NCBI RefSeq assembly: GCF_905404315.1
Contig: NC_066290.1
Location: forward strand, 11,965,453 to 12,029,452
Direction of reading: 5' to 3'
DNA from: Leptidea sinapis
Taxonomy: Eukaryota; Arthropoda; Insecta; Lepidoptera; Pieridae
DNA length: 64,000 bases
Below the pieces are notes generated by a model. The model searched no databases and had not been told where the DNA came from. It saw only the letters and a program-made list of their open reading frames with translations. The translations under genes and the position numbers were made by a program. Positions 21,341-33,447 of this stretch are shown here, piece after piece; position 1 is the stretch's first letter, and each line of letters begins with the position of its first letter.

Positions 21341-21427
21341 TCGCGAATTTACGATTCCTATTCTTCCCTTTAGCTTGCAGACCAGGGTTCGATATGAACC
21401 TATTGTGAACCTGTGATTGTTTTAATG

Positions 21428-21810
21428 TATTTTTTGTATTTTATGGAAGAAGAGGACAAACAAGCATACGGATCGTCTGATGGTTTTTTTTTATGAAATA
21501 AGGGACGAGACGAGCAGGACGTTCATTGATACGCAGTGCCCATTACAATGCAGTGCCGCTCAAGATTCTTGAAAAACCTAAAAAATCTGAGCGGCACTAC
21601 AATTGCGCTCGTCCACTTGAGACATAAGATGCTAAGGCTCATTTGAAAAACACGCATTTTACGCATTTACGCATTACTGATTCACGACAGAAATAGGCGC
21701 CGTTGTGTTACCCATAATCTAGCCGGCATCCTGTGCAAAGGAGCCTCCCACTGTTATGTGATCACCTCAGCCCATACTCTCTTGTAACAGAGGAATCACA
21801 AGAACATGGC
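21428..21810 (-). mobile_element. LINE 3' end split by repeat A copy 9
   Basis: TTTTATGGAAGAAGAGGAC ... CTGATGG on the left (21428-21486) and TTATGTGATCACC ... AGAGGAATCACAAGAAC on the right (21757-21805) join to give the usual LINE tail of the 16396 family. Repeat A (21487-21756) sits between them. Confidence 0.65.
21487..21756 (-). repeat. Repeat A, copy 9, inserted in a LINE tail
   Basis: Poly-T, ATGAAATAAGGGACGAGACG to GGAGCCTCCCACTG, internal hairpin intact. Comparing the interrupted LINE gives the insertion point directly; no clear target duplication. Confidence 0.88.
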
Positions 21811-21839
21811 CCAGCCTATAAGGCGTCGAATAAACGTAC

Positions 21840-21925
21840 ATTATATGAATTTGAAAAAACCATTGGTATGTGGCGTTCGAGTGTCGAACTGGTGGCTCCG
21901 AGGTGAACCGTTCTATCTATTGAGC
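21840..21925 (-). repeat. tRNA-like SINE head
   Basis: Minus strand reads GGTGGCTCAATAGATAGAAC (A-box-like) and AGTTCGACACTCGAACGCC (B-box-like). Different from the other tRNA-type repeats. No tail recognised. Confidence 0.4.
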
Positions 21926-22113
21926 CACCAACACTTGTATAATAATATAATGTAAGTAAAGAATGGGAGCTTTCATTGAACTGAGCTGTTATTTTCGTTA
22001 TAAGCAAGTTTCAAGCCCTAAATATATATCTTACAATTAAAAATAAACTCAAATCAAGGTAGTTTTTATTTTATTTATCCTAGGCAAACTATTAAATTAT
22101 AGTCAATATAACA

Positions 22114-22490
22114 TCTTAATATATAATATAAATTATGTGACACGTTGTTTGTCCGCGATGGACTCCTAAACTAATGAAAGGATTTAAATGGGGATTACTT
22201 CATGGAGTGCAGTTTGGTCCAACTTAAGAGATAGGATAGTTTTAATTTCAATTTGGGACACATAATTATTTTTTATCTTCAATATTTGTTTTATATGGAT
22301 ATTCTATTCTATTCTTTCTAGTGGCTTCTGTGGAAGGGGCACCACAAATCGCCAATGTCACGTTTCAGTAGACCAACAAGCTAAGAGTGTGTCATTTGAT
22401 CGGTGTAAACGAATTTACAAGTGATTATAGTAATGACCGGTGCCCAGAATCAAAACAACAGTATTTTTTTATTATCTACAGAACAATACA
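22114..22490 (+). mobile_element. Helitron, 3' end lost
   Basis: A|TCTTAATATATAATATAAAT, GACACGTTGTTTGTCCGCG as at 9276. It stays alignable to about 22270, then ends in CTACAGAACAATACATAG without CTAG. Confidence 0.5.
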
Positions 22491-22534
22491 TAGTATATAT
22501 ATACTAACTAGCTTACCCGACAGTATATAGATAG

Positions 22535-22601
22535 CTCGTTCTTTGTATATAGATAGCTATATATACTATGTATATATAGCTATCTATATACAAAGAACGA
22601 G
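22535..22601. repeat. Perfect 31-nt inverted repeat beside a LINE
   Basis: 22535-22565 and 22571-22601 are exact reverse complements with a 5-nt loop (CTATG). The right arm runs into the LINE fragment that starts here. Confidence 0.9.
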
Positions 22602-22985
22602 AGAGACAAAGGATTGACGCACTAGAAATGTGATGTTGGAGACGAATGCTACGAGTTTCTTGTGTTCAACGCCACAGAAACGTCTCGATACTTGAAGAAC
22701 TCAAGGTGAAAGAAAGGCTTTCATCTATGGTCAGAGCGAGTATCCACAGATACTTCGGACATATCACGCGACGTGGAGAGCATGCCATAGAGAGACTTGT
22801 TGTTCAGGGAAGGGTCAATGGCAGTAGGTCCAGAGGACGCTCCACTATGCGCTGGACAGACCAGATCAAAGCCCTAACCAATACTCCCCTCAACACATGT
22901 GCCAGAGGAGCAACAGCCAGGGATTACTGGCGTAGTATCGTTCGTCGTTCGATGTGACCACAACTGCTCTGTCAAGAGTAATCCG
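22590..22985 (+). mobile_element. RTE-type LINE C-terminal fragment
   Basis: Plus frame (from ATG 22646) reads HRNVSILEELKVKERLSSMV, RYFGHITRRGEHAIERLVVQ, GRSTMRWTDQIKAL. It ends IVRRSM stop and a GACGAAGAAGAAA tail. This is the domain after reverse transcriptase in RTE-like elements. 5'-truncated; an upstream frame RIDALEM is cut by a stop. Confidence 0.75.
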
Positions 22986-23334
22986 ACGAAGAAGAAAACT
23001 TAATTTGTATCTAATAGGTTTTTTTTTATATAATTAAGCATACACTAAGTTTATATTATGAGTTTAATTGAAAACACTGGCTTTAAAAAATCTCACAGCT
23101 AACTATCAGACTTGTGGTATATATGAAATCTTTAATAGCTAGGAATTTACGTACATACATATTTGCATTTTACATGTGCAGAAGTATATGACCATGTATA
23201 AAATAAAATTTTATTTAAAGTGATATAAAAAGAATTGAACTACATCATGAACATTTAAATTTAACTGACAAAGTATGACCTGTTTACACCTGGCTGTGGC
23301 TGTGGCCAAGTGCGCAAACACAACCAATATGTTA

Positions 23335-23530
23335 TCAGATAATAAATACATTGACACACTTTTATACAAATTATCTTACCCCAAACTAAGTTACAAATAC
23401 AAATAAACATCAATGACTAGTAAACAAACATCCATATTCATCATATAAATTTTTGCACTTACCAGAATTCAAACCCAGGACCTCAGTAGGCTGGGCCATG
23501 AACCACTTGACTATATGGGTTGTCAAATTA
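23335..23530 (-). mobile_element. tRNA-headed SINE
   Basis: Reverse of the 38095 SINE: ACACACTTTTATACAAATTA + TCTTACCCCAAACTAAG, TCCATATTCATCATATAAA, GAATTCAAACCCAGGACCTC. Head and tail both present, middle shortened. Confidence 0.65.
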
Positions 23531-24315
23531 AGACTAATAATAATCAATGTCTAGATACATTTCTATAAATCTGTGTATTACTTTTTTAATAACTATTAAA
23601 TACCAAGATAGAAATTTTATTTCCCAAAAGTCAATATATTTAATTATTACAATATTTAAATTTAATTATTATAAATAATAGAAGCCAAATTTTGAATGGC
23701 AACCTGGCCAAGCCGTATTCCTTCATTTATGATAATCTCTAAAATTTGAATTTGATTTACTATTCTATGAACATAGCAATCTTGCAGCTGGATCTAAGAC
23801 TACAAAGTCCAAAGTTAGTGCAGTTATAACATGTACTATATTTTTTGAGTTCATCTCAAGTCTGAGATTTTTGCGATGTCATAGGTTTTGATGTTCAATA
23901 AGTGACTTAGAATACTACTTGAATAAAAACAGCTGAATTCCAACACAGCAAGACCTCTCCAATCCAAACTCGTCTAATCTGAACATCTCTGTATTCCAAA
24001 CTCCCTACTCACTAAATAAATGCCTTGTTCGGACTGACCAAGTAAACATTCCTGTGCCACAAAAAAATTATTTTACATAAATTTAAAGACAAATCTTTTA
24101 TTTATCATTAAATATCCCTCGACAAACTAAACTATTTGATATCTTTAAAAAAGTTTAATAAATTAGTATAGAAATGAATATACATTTAAAATAAATAATA
24201 AAAAAGACATTTATTTTCTCACATTATCTCTGTAAAAAGATTTCAGGTTGTTAGAGAAAAATAATAAGTTTTGTGTTGTGTAAGTGAGAACTACACTTTC
24301 ACAGCTTTGTAGGCT

Positions 24316-24597
24316 TTTTTATGATAATAAGAGGCAAGATTTGCAGGACTTTCAGCTGATGGTTGTTGATACACCCTGCCCATTAGAATGCAGCTCAGGA
24401 TTCTTGTAAAACCCAAAAATTATGAGCAGCACTACAGTTGAGCTTGTCACCTTACACCTCCTCCACATCAGATGTTAAGTCTCATTTGCCCAGTAATTTC
24501 ACTAGCTATGGCACCCTTCAGCTCGAAATAGGAGCCATTGTGGTACCCATACTCTAGCCGGCATACTGTGCAATGAGCATCCTAATGGTTGATTAAC
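24316..24597 (-). repeat. Repeat A, copy 10 (diverged)
   Basis: ATGATAATAAGAGGCAAGAT to GCATCCTAATGG; most family blocks kept, hairpin arm worn. The last copy seen toward the right. Confidence 0.75.
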
Positions 24598-24744
24598 TAC
24601 AATATAAGATCTGTGATGCATATTACAGGTATATATGCAAGTAAACTTGACAACCCTATTATATCCCTGAAACACTCATGGAGGTCTGGTTGGGTCAAGT
24701 TGTTATGATAAAAGAAATTTTTGTTAAACATGAGGTAAAACAAA

Positions 24745-24980
24745 ATTATATATACAAATGATTTCAGTTTTATTTAGTGTTAATTCCGCCAATATTTGTC
24801 TTTAAACAACTCGACACATGTTTTACCAAGACTGAGTCTCGTGCCAGATTTTGGCGAGACAACACATCCTGAGGATGCCTCGTGAAGAGGCGAAACACAT
24901 GTTGAGTTGTTTAAAGACAAATATTGGCGGAATTAACACTAAAGACAACTCAACACATTTGAATAATTATGGATTTCCGC
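24745..24980. mobile_element. Foldback element, CGAGGCATCCTCAGGA type
   Basis: Long arms 24773-24823 and 24891-24943 (TTTAGTGTTAATTCCGCC outside, CATGTTT inside). The centre holds TGGCGAGACAACACATCCTG + AGGATGCCTCG. Same family as 2215-2450. Confidence 0.7.
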
Positions 24981-25059
24981 AAAGTAACACCTACGTCTAA
25001 AAAGTTTTTTTTTAAATTATATATAATAATTATAGTAATATTAAAAATAATACTGACAA

Positions 25060-25215
25060 TTTATTACACAAATTATCTAGCCCTAAACTAGACACAATCT
25101 GTTCTATAGGTGCCAGATAATAATATATAGATACACATATTTATAAACATCCAAGACTTGGAAACATACATCCATATTTGTCTCATAAATGTTTGTATCA
25201 ACTGGACCCCGTTAC
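25060..25215 (-). mobile_element. SINE fragment
   Basis: ACACAAATTATCTAGCCCTA + AACTAGACAC, ACATACATCCATATTTGTC, matching the tail and middle of the tRNA-headed SINE in reverse; the tRNA head is missing. Confidence 0.5.
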
Positions 25216-26593
25216 CTTTAGATTAGTGGTCAGATATTGTGCATAAGTAGGTACCTATATATTTTTATTCTTTCTTAAATTCTACTAGGACAAAGACTAC
25301 AAAGACACTTTGAAGATTCCTATTGTACATCACTACTATCCTTTTCTTATCACCTTCATTTGAAACAATAGGAGTTCTACTCAAAATGGTAGCAGACAAG
25401 GTTCTCGCAGATATTTTGTTTTATGTTAACTATCATTACTTAATTATTGTACTAGTGTAATGGTATGTTTTGGACTCAGCATGGAAGATTTATATCTACT
25501 TAGGTGTAGACCTAAATGCTTTTGATTCTGCAGTGTAGATTTTGTGTTGGATACATGGATCATAATATAAACCCAGAATTAGTTGAGAACAGGAGGATGT
25601 ATCAAATAACATATTAATTATTAAAGATATAGTAACAATAACATTGGCATAGAAATGCATGCTAATTAATATATGTGCTGTGTTGTGTATATATTTTAAG
25701 TAGTTTAAAATTTGAATTACCGAAGTAAATACCGGCAAATGAGAAATAAATAAACAAAACTACGTTTTGTGTCACTTTTTTTTAATAAATTTCGACTATC
25801 CAATCTGCTTATCAATGTCTAATTCGTGAGATTAACCGATGAGATATTAATAACTACATCAGCGATTCGTAGTGTCTTGTTACATTAATTTTGTTTATGA
25901 GCTAGTGTGATTTTCAACGTCATTTCATTGAGTTTTACATATTTGTTATTCAATTCAATAACGAAAAATATTTGAGGTGGTACAAATTTTAAGATAATAA
26001 ACCAAATTCATACAGATTGTCAGCAGTGGGCGGCTACCGAAAAACATACCTGCTATTCAAATCCAGAGTTTTCTTACAATCACTTCTCCAAAATAACTTA
26101 GAAATGTTTTTTGATTTCACTGAAAATGTATTGCAGTGCTTCATTTATTCAACAAAATTATGATGAAAGTCCGGAGCACTTTTTTCTCATAGACATAATA
26201 CGTAAACTCTGATAGTTATTTACTGTTCTGCCATTTTTAATTTTCGAACAAAAATTTTGTTGCCATACAAAAAAAGCAATCATCAAAGAGTATTATACAG
26301 AACCCAGAGAAACTATAAAAAAGCAACCAAGAGTATAAAACAAAACCCAGAGATACTATTATTTAAATAAACTCTTGATTGTAAATGGCTTAGTAAATAA
26401 TTCAAGAGTAACAGGAAGAGCACACGAATCTCTTGAGGTTCATTGTAATCTACAGCAGGTTGAAGCTTTACAGGGATAGGTTGAAGCTTTCTTTGTGTGT
26501 CTATTATTATTATTTTAATTCTGGCTTATTTTAAGGATTCCTGTAATAACAGATAACAGGTACCTAAGTATCGAATAATAATGTTCTGGTGTA
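25216..26593. other. No gene seen
   Basis: 1.4 kb AT-rich non-coding sequence; no repeat family or conserved coding piece recognised. Confidence 0.4.
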
Positions 26594-26608
26594 AACATTT
26601 ATATAATA

Positions 26609-28561
26609 ATAATAAAGCCATTTAATTCCGAACTAAAAAACATTTAACATTTGAATAACCAATAATCTTAAGCTAAAAAGTATAAACTATAAAATGTCTC
26701 TTAGTTCGGCGTGCCGATTGACAGAGGCCTCCTCCAACGATTTCCACTCTTTTCTGTTTTGGGCAACTCTTCCCAACATCTTCCCACCTTGTGTGCTGTC
26801 TTCCTCATTTTCTTTTGCCATCTCTTGGGTACCATTCGGTAAGTCTTTTGCTCCATTTCCCCAATTTATCTCGCATCATGTGCCCTGCCCGTCTCCACTT
26901 TTGTTGGTCGATTCGATTGAGTACGTCGGTAAGTTTCGTAATTTTCCTTAGGTCAGTGTTTCTTATCCTATCCTGCAGTTTATAACCGGCCATACTCCTC
27001 TCCATTGATCTCTGTGTAACGGCAAGTTTCTCTCTCAATGCTTTGGTTAGGGTCCAAGTTTCGCAGCCATATGTTAGGCAAGGTAATATGCAGGTATTTA
27101 AACTTCTCGTTTTTATATACTTACATACTTAAGTCTTTTGAGGTCATAATTTCTTATAACGACTAGTATTTTTTCCAACTTGTTACAATCCTGAGATTTA
27201 TTTCTTTCGTCATTTGAGATTCCATAGAGATAACTTGGCTTAGGTATATGTAATCTTCCACATATTCTAGAAATTCGTCTTTGATTTTTATATTCAGTTT
27301 TGTTGAATTAGTCATTATTTTAGTCTTACTTGTGTTCATTTTTAGTCCAACCTTCATGCTCTATTCTTCCAAATCGTTTAACATGTACTCAAGGTTTTTA
27401 GGGCATTCTTCAAGTATTACAAGGTCATTTCAATTTTGATCCATTTATATTGATGCCAAATTTGTCCCAGTTTAAATTACGGAAGATATTTTCCAGAACT
27501 GCTGAAAACAATTTTGGGGATAAAGGGTCGCCCTGTCTCACACCTCTTTGTATGCAGAATTCTTTTCCTAATGTTTCCAACTGAATTTTGGTCGTACTGT
27601 TTATATAAATAGATTTGATGATATTGGTATAGACCCTTGGTATTCCTTGTTGATCTAGGCTTTGCCATATATTTTCGTGATTCAGGGTGTCGAAGGCTTT
27701 GGCATAGTCTATAAAAGCTACATAGATTTTCTTTTTGTATTCGTTGTATTTTTCTAATACCTGTTTGATCATGTGGATATGGTCAATAGTTGAATACCCT
27801 TGCCTAAAACCTGCTTGTTCGACTGGTTGCTGTTCGTCTAGTAATTTGCTAATTCTGTTTAGTATAACCTTCGCAAAAACTTAGTATATGTTTGACATTA
27901 GGCTGATTGGTCTGTAGTTTTCTATGTTTTCCTTATCTCCTTTTTTGAATAATAGGATAATGTGAGATTTTGCCAATTGCTTTGGAATCATACCGCATAT
28001 TAAGATTTCATTAAATATTTTTGTTAGGATTGGAGTTAGTTCTTCTATTGTTCCTCTGATGAGTTCATTTGTGATTCTGTCTAGTCCTGGGGACTTTTCT
28101 ATCTTTTGACTCTTAATTGCTTTTTCGACTTCACAAGATAATATAACCGCTATAGTTTCTGATTCTGTTTCGTTAGTTTGTTGGTTAAGTGCTCTATTAT
28201 GGTAACTTGGGTCTTGATGAGCATACAGTTGACGGTAGAAGCTTGTTGCTATGACGTTGATGTTCTCTCTTATCGTGGTACTCTTTAATCTTTTCTTGAG
28301 TTTAGGTATCCATTCCCTGCCTGTTTCTCGTAATTCTTTCAGGGCTTTCTTTACACCTCCTTTTCTTTGAATGTGGCGTTCGAAAGTTTCCAATTTCTTG
28401 AGTTTACGATCTTTGCGTATGCTTGCTGTTATTTTTTTACTTAATTCTGCAATTTGTTTTATGTTTTCTTTTTTTGAGTGGTTAGTTATAAGCTCCTTTC
28501 TTTGTGCTATAAGTTGCAAGGTATGCTCGCTTAGTTGGTACTTGTTATGTTTTTCGCTGGT
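26609..28561 (-). mobile_element. RTE-type LINE, 5'-truncated, dead
   Basis: Minus-strand ORF2 pieces in order: coiled N-part and ENYRPISLMSNIY (28519-27881), AFIDYAKAFDTLNH and GVRQGDPLSPKLF (27772-27425), MKVGLKMNTSKTKIM (27357 on), IERSMAGYKLQDR-like and AGHMMRD...TEWYPRDGKRK (27038-26805). The segment that should carry the F/YADD catalytic box is deleted near 27425, and there are shifts and stops. (ATA)n tail at the left end. Target duplication AACATTTATATAATA at 26594-26608 and 28562-28576. Confidence 0.85.
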
Positions 28562-28841
28562 AACATTTATATAATACTTATTAAAGATTTATATTTATGA
28601 TAGTTGACTGTTGAACCAGAAGTTTACAAATAAAAAAAATTGTTTCAATATCAAAATAACATAAAAAAATTCGGGTGTCTGTATGTTTATCCTGGGTAAT
28701 ATCCGCGACAACTGCACCAGTTTTGATAAGACTTTCAGGTAAAATAATAATCAAACTGTAATACAAAAAAAAAACAAAGTTGAAACACAGACAAAGTGAA
28801 AGGTTGCTTTTATTTTCCACAGGGTAACAAGAGCTATTATT

Positions 28842-29368
28842 TCAAACAGCATGCTTTGAGCTAAGCCGAGAATGTTTTAAAGGCTTCCAATTTCCATTCC
28901 ATTTTCTCCATAGAGTTATCACCAAGACATAATAATTCAATTTTTCATCCACCGGGAACATACATACAAAAAAATAATGATACAATTCATAGAAAAAAAA
29001 TTGTTTACTTGGGCATGGCAATTTTTTTATTGATCCCAGAGTTTTACAAACATATAAATTGGGAGTTATATTGGGAGATATAATCTATTCGATTTGAACC
29101 ATTAATATATACTGTATACTAAGATGTTCATCGAATCGATAACAAAATTGCATAATACTTTGAACCAATATAGCATATTTTCCTAAGAATTGCTATTATA
29201 TGAGTTTTTTATTTTAATACGGAAACAACTTTATTTCACAAAGTAAATTAATGTTATGTAACTCATAAATCAAAAAATAGCTCAAACAAACCTGTTAAAT
29301 GAAAAATTCCCATTTTCATCTGATTTCTCATTGCTACGGCTTTTACAACCATAAGCAACGCAAGCCAT
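28842..29368 (-). pseudogene. THAP zinc-finger domain, two pieces, probably broken
   Basis: Exon-like piece 1 (29368-29292) starts at an ATG and reads MACVAYGCKSRSNEK... to FSFN, with the C-x4-C pair at residues 3 and 8. It ends in AG followed by GTTTGT, a plausible donor. Piece 2 (28959-28842), about 330 bp further on the same strand, begins FPVDEKL and continues to NWKPLKHSRLSSKHAV and a stop. This is the FP, W and CxxH order of THAP DNA-binding domains. In piece 2 the third zinc Cys is Ser, the HF signature is HA, and no AG acceptor sits just before FP. THAP is found in gene regulators and in P-element-type transposases. I infer a dead THAP gene or transposon relic. A live first exon splicing to an unseen exon remains possible. 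Confidence 0.55.
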
Positions 29369-32300
29369 ATTATTTTTGATTCAAAGTGTTTTCGAAAACC
29401 TACAGTTTATACAAAATACACTTTTTTCACTTTAACAGTAACAGTACAATAAATCACACACGCAATGCTCACCACAGTGATGATCAAAATGAAATGAAAT
29501 ATGGCTTCAAGTTAATGTTTTGCATTTCAAGACAGAGAAGGTGAGATCACTTCCTTCTATCTCTTTTCAGTGCGTTACGTTTTGCGTAGTTTTTAACCTA
29601 CACAAGCCAGTATTATTAATACTTCTCTAGGCTTGATAATTGCTCTGAGGCTAAAATTATTGATGCCGGTATAGCACGGTCTCAATATAGGTACGTGTGT
29701 TGTATTGTATCAATCCTTAACAAAAACTTTAGATGTCGTTGTTTTGTCGCGCGCCGGGCGCGTCATAGTAGCAGTAATAGTCAAAGAAGTTTATCTTCTA
29801 TAACATCAAAAAGGAACTGTAAACGTCATTATGTTTTGCTTTTATGTCAATTTAATTTTGCAGTTTTATACCTATATAAATATGATTTAAAAATTCATTT
29901 ATTGTATTTTGGTTTGATTTGGCCTTGTTACCAATGCTCTAATCAAATAAAATAAACAATCAATGTAATTTGTCAGAAATGTGTCAAATGTCAATAATTG
30001 TTACTCGTCAATTATTTATATTTAAATTATAATTAGCAAGATATTGTCGCGTAGCAACGTTTCGACGTACATGAAGAGAGTTACGTTTCGGACATTTTTT
30101 CCCGGTTAGGGCACACCCCACGGAACAGAAAAAACCTAGTGGAAGTGGCATGTGGGCGTTACCCTGTCGCCACTATTATGTACAAATGTACCAACTCGAG
30201 GCTCAAGTGAGACTAGTCATTTGATGTAAAGTGAAGCATAATTATCTGTAAAAAAAAATACAAATATGCCTTATAGTGCCATTTTGGACTGCAGAAATCA
30301 TAGCCGGAATAAAAGTATGTCCAAAGAAGGGATTTCTTATCGTCGGGAATCATAATTTTCCGAATAAAAGTTTACCATTTTAAAAACCAGTAACTAATTT
30401 AATAAAAAAAATGTTACATAGAATGTCACGGTAGAAGTGAAACTTCTTAAAAGTCCTACTTTAGTTTACTATTTTTCATCAAGCTTAAAACTTATTTAAT
30501 ATTTTAATCTAAACAATTATATTACAAATTCTGCAGTTTTATAAACTTCATATACGTCGCTGGAGGCATTTATCAACCTCCGTCTCGTGAGCTTACTTAT
30601 TTGTGGTAGGTACTCAATCTCAAAGCTCAAACTTACTATTCACAGTTAACAAGTCGATGCATCCCAATGACGTTCTATAGATATAGACCTTATATAGACA
30701 ATGCACCTCATACAAGATCAAAGCCGAAATATGGCACATGGCACAAATGACACCATGATAAGCTTCGATTGTTATGTCTATACATTTTTGCGTTTACTCC
30801 AGTCGTTTAAAATATTATTTGGTCAATAGGCAGCACAGTGCCGGTTTAAGCAAGCGTGGGGCTAGTAGCAAATTGTGTTGAGTTCTTGGCTCTTGTTCTG
30901 CTATGAGATTAAAGTAAAAAAAAATAAGTAATGTCTATTGTAGCGATAGGTAGTAGGATAAGTATTAATTTGTAGTATTTTCTACGAATTACTATATTTC
31001 ACTCAAAGAACGATCAGGCGGAGGGGATATGCGAATTAAGCCCCGCGGGGGCCGCTCAGGGGGACTGTAGCAATTGCTACTCTTGCAACGTGGTTAATCC
31101 GGTACTAAGGCAGCAATGTATATACTTTTTCAGTTTAAGTTGCGTATTTTGAATTTAGAACCCGATTTGGACAGTGACATCAGTGGAGTATCATCAGTAA
31201 GGAATTTTTTAAACCTAGACGAAAAAGAGGGTTGCGATAAGTTTTACGTTTGTCAGTCTGTCCCTATTTACTGATCAAGATCTATTCAGTCAGAGGTTTT
31301 TTACGTTTTTAATCAAACATCAGACTCATATTATAAAGGCGAAAGTTCGTATATTTATTTATTGGTTTCTGCGTATATTTGTTACTCCTTTAACGCTCTA
31401 AATGTCTTTGGATCTAATAAGTTAATTTAACCTTTAATGAGAGAGACAAACACTCAAATATAATATTTTTATTAACATGATGTAGCTATGTCATGTGTAT
31501 AAAAATATTTAATAAACTCCGATTCATAAAGGTATATCCGATGGATCCGATTTATAAAGGATCTTTTTACATGGCTTATAGATAAATGTTTTTATTCCAT
31601 AAATGAAATGTTGACACATTAGGTGAAATTAAATTGACTTTAAAATATATATTAGTTCTAGTCTTTAAATAATGACATTTAAAAATAATAATTATAATTT
31701 AAATTGACCTACCTATTGCAACGTCCGATTAATGACAGCTGGCAGGTAGCGAAACGTCCGATGACGCGATTAAGATTATCCGACGGCGAGCGCGAGATTC
31801 ATCATTATTAAAAGCGATATAATTACATAACGACTCCACCTATGGCTATATAAAAAATACATTCACGTAGTTAAAAGTATAGAAAATCAACGTGTAAAAT
31901 CATAAATTATGTTTTTGAACCCAAGTTATATATAAATAAAAGGTTAATGCTCGAGATTATAGGTAGAAATGTGATAACATTTTCATTATATTAAGTTTTT
32001 ATGTAAAATATTAGCGCACACATTAATAAAACTTGATTATTATTGAAATAGACTATATAATCTATTTTTTTGATATTAATATGTCATTACTTCGACTTAC
32101 GGGATTGTTGCATTAAAATAAAATAAAGCACCCATTCTTAGTATATACCTACAATTTATCTGCGGAATGCACAAGTAAAACGTGAAATACTTGGTTGTCT
32201 CAATACATCCAGATTGTTGAATATTATAAACATTATATTTATGATATTTTGTCCCTATTACAAGCAATGATTTACTGTTAATTAATTGGATTACAATAAA

Positions 32301-33434
32301 AATTTGATATTAAAACCAAATCGATAAAGTAGTATCGATCATACTGTTATAACTTGTCGATTTAATGTCGTAAGAAGAATTTTACATGTAATTTGTAGAT
32401 AAAATCGGAAACTAGATATCATGAGGATTAATTTCATATATAAAACAAATATAATACGTAATTAAAATATTACACTTACATGATAAACAAAACAATAACA
32501 AAACACTTGACACTACAAAAATAAACAAATGACAATTCCCCCCGCAAACCGATTTTCAATTAATTATTTCTTTTAATTTTTGCTCGGATACTGGATATTT
32601 AAAGATAAGCCTATTACAATTACTTACCATAGAGTCTTAAAAATCGTATTTGACAAGCTAATTCACTCATACTACAGATTATAACACAAAATAAATACGC
32701 AAGTCGACTGGGCCACTCTGGTTGCCTGGACGTTTGACTGTCTAAAGAAAAAAGCCGCTCTAGTTGCCCGGACGTTTCAGTAGCTAAGTGCTTAAAATAT
32801 AGAGTTTGTTAATGTTAAATCAATAATAATAATAACTAAAATTATGTTAATAATAATTTTGCATGCCAGAAATGGCCGATAACATTGATACATTAAAACT
32901 ATTTACACCCATTGTTACATGTTTTCTAGCAAAATAAAGGATTTATTTATTTATAAAATAATTCGGGAATCTGGTAATTAAAATGTTAAGTTCTCTGAAA
33001 TAAATTTAATGTGTTAAATTTTGTCTTTGAGACATAAAAATCTTTTCCAGTGTATCTTTTTGATATTTGTAGTGTAAGTGGACATCAGCATATCTTAGTA
33101 TCGGTCATTTGTCATTGTATTAAATTATAAATTAGACTTTTGAAAGGGAGTTCAATACTTTAAAAGTTAAAAAAGTTTTATCATACTTTATGAGTATGCA
33201 TTTTAAACGCTTAAACTTTTTAGTGGTTATATATAAATCAACCTCGAGGAAATGATTCGAGCAAACGATACTCGACTTATTTGCATTGTAAAATTCACAT
33301 CAATTCACTTCACATCTCTCTCTCTCTTGCTTTCAACTGGGACCAATTCTCTTTCACTATCTCGTGTACGGAAAAGCTGAAAAAGATTAGCTTTTACAGA
33401 TTTGCGATGTAAATAAGTATCAATTATCAATAGG
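29369..33434. other. 4 kb without recognised gene
   Basis: AT-rich. Small exceptions: a CG-rich patch GCGCGCCGGGCGCG at 29750, a GC-rich patch near 31020-31085, and a tail-like AGCAAAATAAAGGATTTATT at 32930-32950, probably a LINE 3' end. No exon with credible homology was seen on either strand. Confidence 0.45.
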
Positions 33435-33447
33435 TTACTATACGTCT

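Noticed and set aside
30820..31090. CAGTGCCGGTTTAAGC as a possible hAT end
   Set aside because: No matching inverted end or target duplication found on the right.
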